A stretch of DNA of 51,758 bases from an uncultured Rhodobiaceae bacterium (GTDB lineage: Bacteria; Pseudomonadota; Alphaproteobacteria; Parvibaculales; Parvibaculaceae): assembly GCA_913057645.1 (NCBI GenBank), contig CAJXOU010000016.1, positions 1-51,758 of the forward strand, in the 5' to 3' direction. The notes beneath the pieces are model-generated. The model ran no database searches. It was given only the letters and a program-made list of their open reading frames with translations, and was not told the origin of the DNA. Below are positions 50,219-51,758 of this stretch, in pieces. Position numbers and translations under genes: made by a program. The number at the start of each line of letters is the position of its first letter. The first letter of the stretch is position 1.

Positions 50219-51120
50219 GGATGCGCTCCGCCGATGAAGGCGTTGATCTTCTCGACCAGAATTTCAGGCGCATCTTCCTGGATGAAGTGATTGGCGTGAT
50301 CGATCGTTGCGTGGTTCTGGCCTTTCGCGCCTGGAATTTCCGCCTGCGCACGCTTGTCCCATCCCTTCGAGACAGGATCGAGCGCCCCGAAAATCGTGAG
50401 GAATGGCTTGTCGAATTTCTTCAGCTTTTCCCATGCAGCGCGGTTGATCGGCGCCCCCGGGTTGTCGGGCTGAACGGCTATCAGAAGAGGAAAGCGCAGA
50501 ATGCCTGCCTCATATTCGGCCGAGGGAAACGGGGCGCGATAGGCTGCGATCTCGTCTTCCGAGAGGTTCGCGCTCATGCCCTGCGCAAACATGTCCCAGG
50601 GAAAGGCGGCGGCATCGCGCATCATTCCGACCCACATCTTCATGAACTCGCTTTCGCCTTCGCCGAGAGGCAACCCCGTATTCGACGCGACGACGCGGGC
50701 GAATCTCTCCGGGAACGTCGCAACGAGATAGAGGCCGATCGTGCCGCCCCAGTCCTGACAGAAGAGCGTGATGTGACGGAGGTCCATGGCCGTCAGCCAT
50801 TTCGACATCCAGTCGTAGTGACGCGCGAGGGTGTAGTCATCACGCGCGGCCGGCTTGTCAGAGCGCCCGCAACCGACGAGATCGACCGCAATCACGCGAT
50901 GCCCGGCGTCGACAAGGCCCGGGATCATGTTGCGGTAGAGATAGGCCCATGTCGGGTTGCCGTGCATGAGAAGGATCGGCGCTGCATCCCGTGGCCCTTC
51001 ATCGAGATGATGGATGCGGATCGGCGTTCCGTTGTCGTCGTGAATTTCGACGTAGTGCGGTTCAAAATCATAACCCGGCAGATTGGCGAAGCACTCTTCG
51101 GGTGTTCGCATGATTTTCAT
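50215..51120 (-). CDS. Haloalkane dehalogenase-like alpha/beta hydrolase
   Basis: Alpha/beta hydrolase of 301 residues that follows the haloalkane dehalogenase subfamily I (DhlA-like) pattern: oxyanion-hole HGNPTWAYLYRNMIPGL, nucleophile D123 with halide-binding W124 (FCQDWGG), W175 in the cap domain, catalytic acid D248 (GALDPVS) and H278 (DHANHF). Such enzymes hydrolyse carbon-halogen bonds to alcohols. Epoxide hydrolase is less likely, since its cap tyrosine pair is not apparent. No signal peptide is seen. It sits between two membrane-protein genes in one operon. Confidence 0.86.
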   Translation of the reverse strand: MKIMRTPEECFANLPGYDFEPHYVEIHDDNGTPIRIHHLDEGPRDAAPILLMHGNPTWAYLYRNMIPGLVDAGHRVIAVDLVGCGRSDKPAARDDYTLARHYDWMSKWLTAMDLRHITLFCQDWGGTIGLYLVATFPERFARVVASNTGLPLGEGESEFMKMWVGMMRDAAAFPWDMFAQGMSANLSEDEIAAYRAPFPSAEYEAGILRFPLLIAVQPDNPGAPINRAAWEKLKKFDKPFLTIFGALDPVSKGWDKRAQAEIPGAKGQNHATIDHANHFIQEDAPEILVEKINAFIGGAHP

Positions 51121-51134
51121 GGTTTGATTTCCCC

Positions 51135-51758
51135 TCAGGCCGAGGCAAGCAGCGCGATTTGCGCCACGGCCGCGCCAAGCGCGAAGACAAGCGGCACCCA
51201 GGCAGCAGGCGTCGCGTAGATTCTGATGATGGGCCGTGTCGGGAAGGAGAAGGTTTCCGCCATTGCGGCGAATTTGAAATCATGAGCCGGCAGGAAACGC
51301 GGATCGACCACAAGTTTCATCATGTCCCGTCGGCTTCGGTATCGCATGAAGCCGACGATATGCCAGCCGGGGTCCGGGTTGGTGTTCCAGGCGTCGACAT
51401 AGCCACCGATCTTTCGTGCAGAGATGGCTGGATGGCCGCCTTTCGCGAAAAGCGCTCGCATGAAGACGCTGGTGTACCTCTGGAGCAGCGCAGATCCCGG
51501 TGTCGTGATGCCCGTCACCGGGTCGGGTGCCTCGCGTACGACCTTCACGAGGTTCAACATCACGAATTCGCGGCCATCGTCCTCCTCGAGGAACCTCTTG
51601 ATAGTTGTCATGTCGTTTCGGTCGTCGGGCTGGCCAGCCTTGAGTTTTTCGAGATAGCGTTCGATCTCGACGGATGTCAGCGCACCTCGCCAGTTGACGT
51701 ACCAGCCGAGAAAGAGCGCCGTCGCGAACAACGCGACAGCCCACACCCAGAATCCCAT
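51135..51758 (-). CDS. DUF1330-like protein with terminal membrane helices (may extend past window)
   Basis: Protein of at least 207 residues whose first visible codon, ATG, is exactly at the window edge. It could be the true start or internal. A hydrophobic helix at the N-terminus (WVWAVALFATALFLGWYV) and another at the C-terminus (VPLVFALGAAVAQIALLAS) flank a soluble domain with REFVMLNLVKVV, GWHIVGFMRYRSRRDMMKL and DPRFLPAHDFKFAAMAETFSF. These resemble the dimeric alpha-beta barrel of DUF1330-type proteins. It is 14 nt upstream of the dehalogenase-like gene, probably in the same operon. The function is unknown. Confidence 0.65.
   Translation of the reverse strand: MGFWVWAVALFATALFLGWYVNWRGALTSVEIERYLEKLKAGQPDDRNDMTTIKRFLEEDDGREFVMLNLVKVVREAPDPVTGITTPGSALLQRYTSVFMRALFAKGGHPAISARKIGGYVDAWNTNPDPGWHIVGFMRYRSRRDMMKLVVDPRFLPAHDFKFAAMAETFSFPTRPIIRIYATPAAWVPLVFALGAAVAQIALLASA

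Overview
The window reads as ordinary chromosomal DNA of a free-living alphaproteobacterium. The evidence is gene order and gene form: a pyruvate dehydrogenase operon whose E1 beta subunit carries its own lipoyl domain, a fused ispDF, the dusB-ntrB-ntrC-ntrY-ntrX-trkA-dat-hfq-hflX run, and the rlpA-dac-tmk // holB-metG-tatD-MBL block. The DNA is GC-rich with strong third-position GC, so long antisense shadow frames are common. A Parvibaculum-like genus is my guess from overall flavour and cannot be proven from this window. I found no rRNA, tRNA, CRISPR array, transposase or integrase.

Layout. 1-5.0 kb: pdhA (5' truncated), pdhB, pdhC, lpd. 5.0-8.4 kb: two paralogous PAS_5-type proteins flanking a TerC-family membrane protein and a Cys-type sulfatase. 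8.5-10.0 kb: lipA, which builds the lipoyl groups the PDH complex needs, and a RatA/Coq10-like START protein. 10.0-12.1 kb, minus: pncC-like cinA, pgpA, ispDF. 12.2-24.9 kb, plus: dusB, ntrBC, ntrYX, trkA, a D-amino acid aminotransferase-like gene, hfq, hflX and an inositol monophosphatase-family gene. This ends at a large palindromic repeat facing mazG, a GPH-type transporter and a metallo-beta-lactamase gene on the minus strand.

28.2-30.7 kb is a compact stress-type locus: a cupredoxin and a DUF4142 protein (operon), folE, and a divergent ECF sigma factor. All three transcription units are preceded by the same promoter-like motif, GGGAACYT, 14 bases, then CATCAAATGG, so they look like one self-contained, autoregulated sigma regulon. 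31.0-33.0 kb holds three tandem paralogous secreted proteins with a shared C-terminal PepSY-like module, each with its own hairpin terminator.

33.1-37.5 kb, minus: a PhnP-like MBL hydrolase, tatD, metG and holB, translationally coupled in part. The usual partner tmk lies 7.3 kb further on. Between holB and tmk sit a YHS protein, an AraC regulator, a complete ptxABCDE phosphite uptake and oxidation operon, and an M23-family peptidase. Upstream of ptxA there are four 7-bp units at an exact 11-bp period, the geometry of a double Pho box, which would tie phosphite use to phosphate starvation through PhoB. The right end holds tmk, a D,D-carboxypeptidase, rlpA, an MmgE/PrpD-family gene, a small membrane protein, and a minus-strand operon of a DUF1330-like membrane protein (running to the window edge), a haloalkane dehalogenase-like hydrolase and a four-helix membrane protein.
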